From NCBI RefSeq assembly GCF_041296385.1, contig NC_091015.1, forward strand, positions 60,082,345-60,146,344: a stretch of 64,000 nt of DNA. Reading direction: 5' to 3'. The stretch is from Aphelocoma coerulescens (Eukaryota > Chordata > Aves > Passeriformes > Corvidae). The translations under genes and the position numbers were made by a program. Below are positions 61,730-64,000 of the stretch, in pieces. The notes beneath the pieces are model-generated. The model was not told the origin of the DNA and made no database searches. It saw only the letters and a list, made by a program, of their open reading frames with translations. How positions within the stretch are numbered: position 1 is the first letter of the stretch; each line of letters opens with the position of its first letter.

Positions 61730-64000
61730 CGAACATCCAAGCTTGGTAATAACTTGCTCAGATGTTTTTTTGGTAGGTCCTATCCTTTGAAGTTTTCCAG
61801 AATTATGTCCAGAATACACAAGAAAAATCAGCTAATGTGATGCCACAATCACAGACAAGCTCGCAGAAACAAAGCATCTCACTTAAATAACCACTTAGTA
61901 AACAGGTAGAGGTGCAGCAGTGACTTTGGCAGATTAAATACTCCAGCTAGTTGTAATAAAATTTAGTTTCAAACTTAATATACACTATTGTTCAGAACTG
62001 CAGTTAGAGTAATAACCAATTCCTAAACTTGCATACTCTAGCTAGTAAACAACCTCTTTATGTCATCTGGTTCTATTTAAGTAAGGGAATTACCTTGCTT
62101 AAATGCATTTGTCTCCCTTAAATATCTTTTGCAGAGGTGTATTCAAACATAACATACATAAAAGAAGAACTAGGTGGGTAAATGTGTGCTGCTTTGCAGC
62201 TATGCCTTTGTGGTTGTCCCCCTAATAGCTGTTATCCAAGCATTGGTATTGCAATCCGCCAGCAGCTCTGACCTGGCCTTTTCCTAATGAGTTAGAAGAG
62301 AGGATACTAACATTATAAACCACACTTTAATGGTATTTATGTGAGGCATATGCAACTGAACAAATTACTTTAGTTCAGAATGTTTACAGCTTTCTTATAT
62401 CTTACTTGTAAGTGCATTTTAATCTCTGCAACATATGGCTGTGTATATGTTCATGTGACTTGGAATCCATTTTAGTTTAATTCCCATAAGTTTGAAAACA
62501 ATTATAAGAAAGATACTGTAGATACACAGAGGGAAGACAATACCACATGTTTTAGTACTTGAAAAAACAGGCACATGAAGAATAATTGATAAGAGTTACA
62601 GATATGGTTCTTTGTAAATAACTTTGAATATTCAAGACTAAAACCTCAACTGAAATAAAAATGCTCTCCCAAGGACACCAGGATTATCACAGAAAGAGCG
62701 AAAAAATGAATTTTTCTAGAAAAGAAACATATTCATCATCCTAACTTTAATATAACAATTTATAAAAGTATGTATAATTCCTCCATTATAATTTGAGCAC
62801 TCTTTAAAAGACTAACTTCAAGCACAGTTTGTGTTAGAAAAAGCATAAGCAAAGAGACAAGACTTTTTGAAAATTGCTAAAAGATGATCTTCACAACTGT
62901 TGATGGAAGTATTCTCTCATGAAGAATTTTTTTTTATGCAATAACCTTCAGCCTGGCAAGTCTTAGATTTCCTTTCTTCCACCATTTTTTTTCCTTTCTC
63001 TGCACTGTTCCTGGTTGGGAATATAGTTGACAACATACGGTCCCACCTGTCTTTCATGCATTTTTCAACATATGTTGACCCATTTCTAAATAGTTGTAGA
63101 CAGATCAAAATCTGCACATTTCATGTCACCTGTTCATGAAAATTTTATGATCTCTATTTGTACAGGTATCCAAGCTTTAGTCAAGTTCCAAGGTTATTTT
63201 TCTTGATTTTGGCATATTCATACCTAAGAGTATTTGAGTAGGGAAACTCTGCATGTCGATGACTTTCCTTGAACTGCCCAGACTGTTGTACTTTTACCCA
63301 ACATGAATCATGGAAGAACACAAGAAGAGTAGAAGTCTAAAAGGGAGAAAGTCCCACAGAAAATTTACAGAAATTTTGAGGAGGTGATGTTCTATTACTA
63401 CTACCATTAAATGCATCAAAAATATTTCTCTGCTGAAACAATTCAGGATGGTGCCACTACACCTTCAGAAAGCTCTTTGATTTGTACACACCTCTGTGTT
63501 GCAGGCATATAAAATCAAATGTCTTCAGCATAGAGGAAGATAAATAATCAACTTCATCTGCTGCAATTAGAGCTCTTTATTCATGCACTGTAATTATATA
63601 GCCAACACCACACTGTGCAGAAGGCAATCACATGCCACTGTAAACAGAAACTATAAAGAATTTTATCTGACATTTTTGTGTTTACTTGTTTTGCTTGCTT
63701 CTTTCTCCTTCCTTGCCCGTATGGGAAATTTTATCTAATTTAAATAGGATTTAAATATCATTGGCTGTGAGTTTAAAGCGACATATGTTTATATTTTCAT
63801 ACAGCTAATTTATTTTTTCTCTGCTTAAAAAACCCTGCCAAAGTTGTTATTTTTCAAATAAATTAATTCAGACAATGATTGTTTATAGTGAGATCTTCTG
63901 CTACAAAAGGCTACAAATCAAGACTAAAAAATATATCAATAACAAAGCTTCAATTGTTTCTATACTACTTATATATTATCAAACATAAGCAAGGCTAAAA
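61730..64000. other. AT-rich stretch, no gene recognised
   Basis: No gene, RNA or repeat family is recognised up to the window end. Confidence 0.45.

Noticed and set aside
1..64000. CRISPR arrays, operons, tRNA or rRNA genes
   Set aside because: No regularly spaced direct repeats, no tRNA B-box with a fitting cloverleaf, and no rRNA-like sequence was seen; the window is vertebrate-type DNA.

Overview
The window looks like non-coding DNA from a bird genome, most likely a songbird. It is AT-rich, with no operon-like gene packing and no long coding frame outside a repeat. Several segments resemble avian retroelements: CR1 LINE fragments, including a CR1 3' end with its typical degenerate octamer tail, and LTRs of endogenous retroviruses. 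The species call rests on remembered repeat families, not on a database search. I identify no conserved protein-coding gene with confidence. The window is most likely intergenic or inside a very large intron.

Layout. At 1-6 kb, an old LTR-like segment (about 1.34-1.66 kb) is followed by featureless AT-rich DNA. At 6-10 kb there are weak exon-like reading frames: minus strand near 6.0-6.6 kb, and a short one on the plus strand at 9.74-9.80 kb. At 16.3 kb lies a short minus-strand CR1 3' UTR fragment, and at 20.3-20.8 kb a plus-strand CR1 ORF2 fragment with frameshifts, followed by a 39-bp T run. At 28.3 kb there is a 20-bp AT palindrome and at 28.8 kb a 46-codon small reading frame or possible terminal exon. 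A probable LTR scrap and a 15-bp G run lie at 32.5-32.7 kb.

The region 34.7-38.4 kb is the richest in repeats. It holds a minus-strand solo LTR of 532 bp bounded by identical 8-bp repeats, a CR1 3' tail, and a plus-strand ERVL-like LTR of about 1.32 kb with a GC-rich centre. LTR-like segments follow at 42.8-43.2 kb and 44.4-44.6 kb. At 48.3-48.6 kb a broken reading frame has weak immunoglobulin V-like features. At 50.09-50.51 kb lies a long (GGAAA)n array with 57 perfect units. At 54.56-55.19 kb is another GC-rich LTR with a 6-bp flanking repeat. The last part holds a possible CTCF-type site (60.48 kb) and a plus-strand CR1 ORF2 3' fragment (61.25-61.72 kb).

The window reads as a record of repeated retroelement insertion, mostly solo LTRs and 5'-truncated LINEs, in otherwise unconstrained DNA. 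I do not see evidence of a new multi-gene system. The best leads are the insertion-site details, the pentanucleotide array, a few perfect hairpins, and a handful of short exon-like frames that need homology or RNA evidence.
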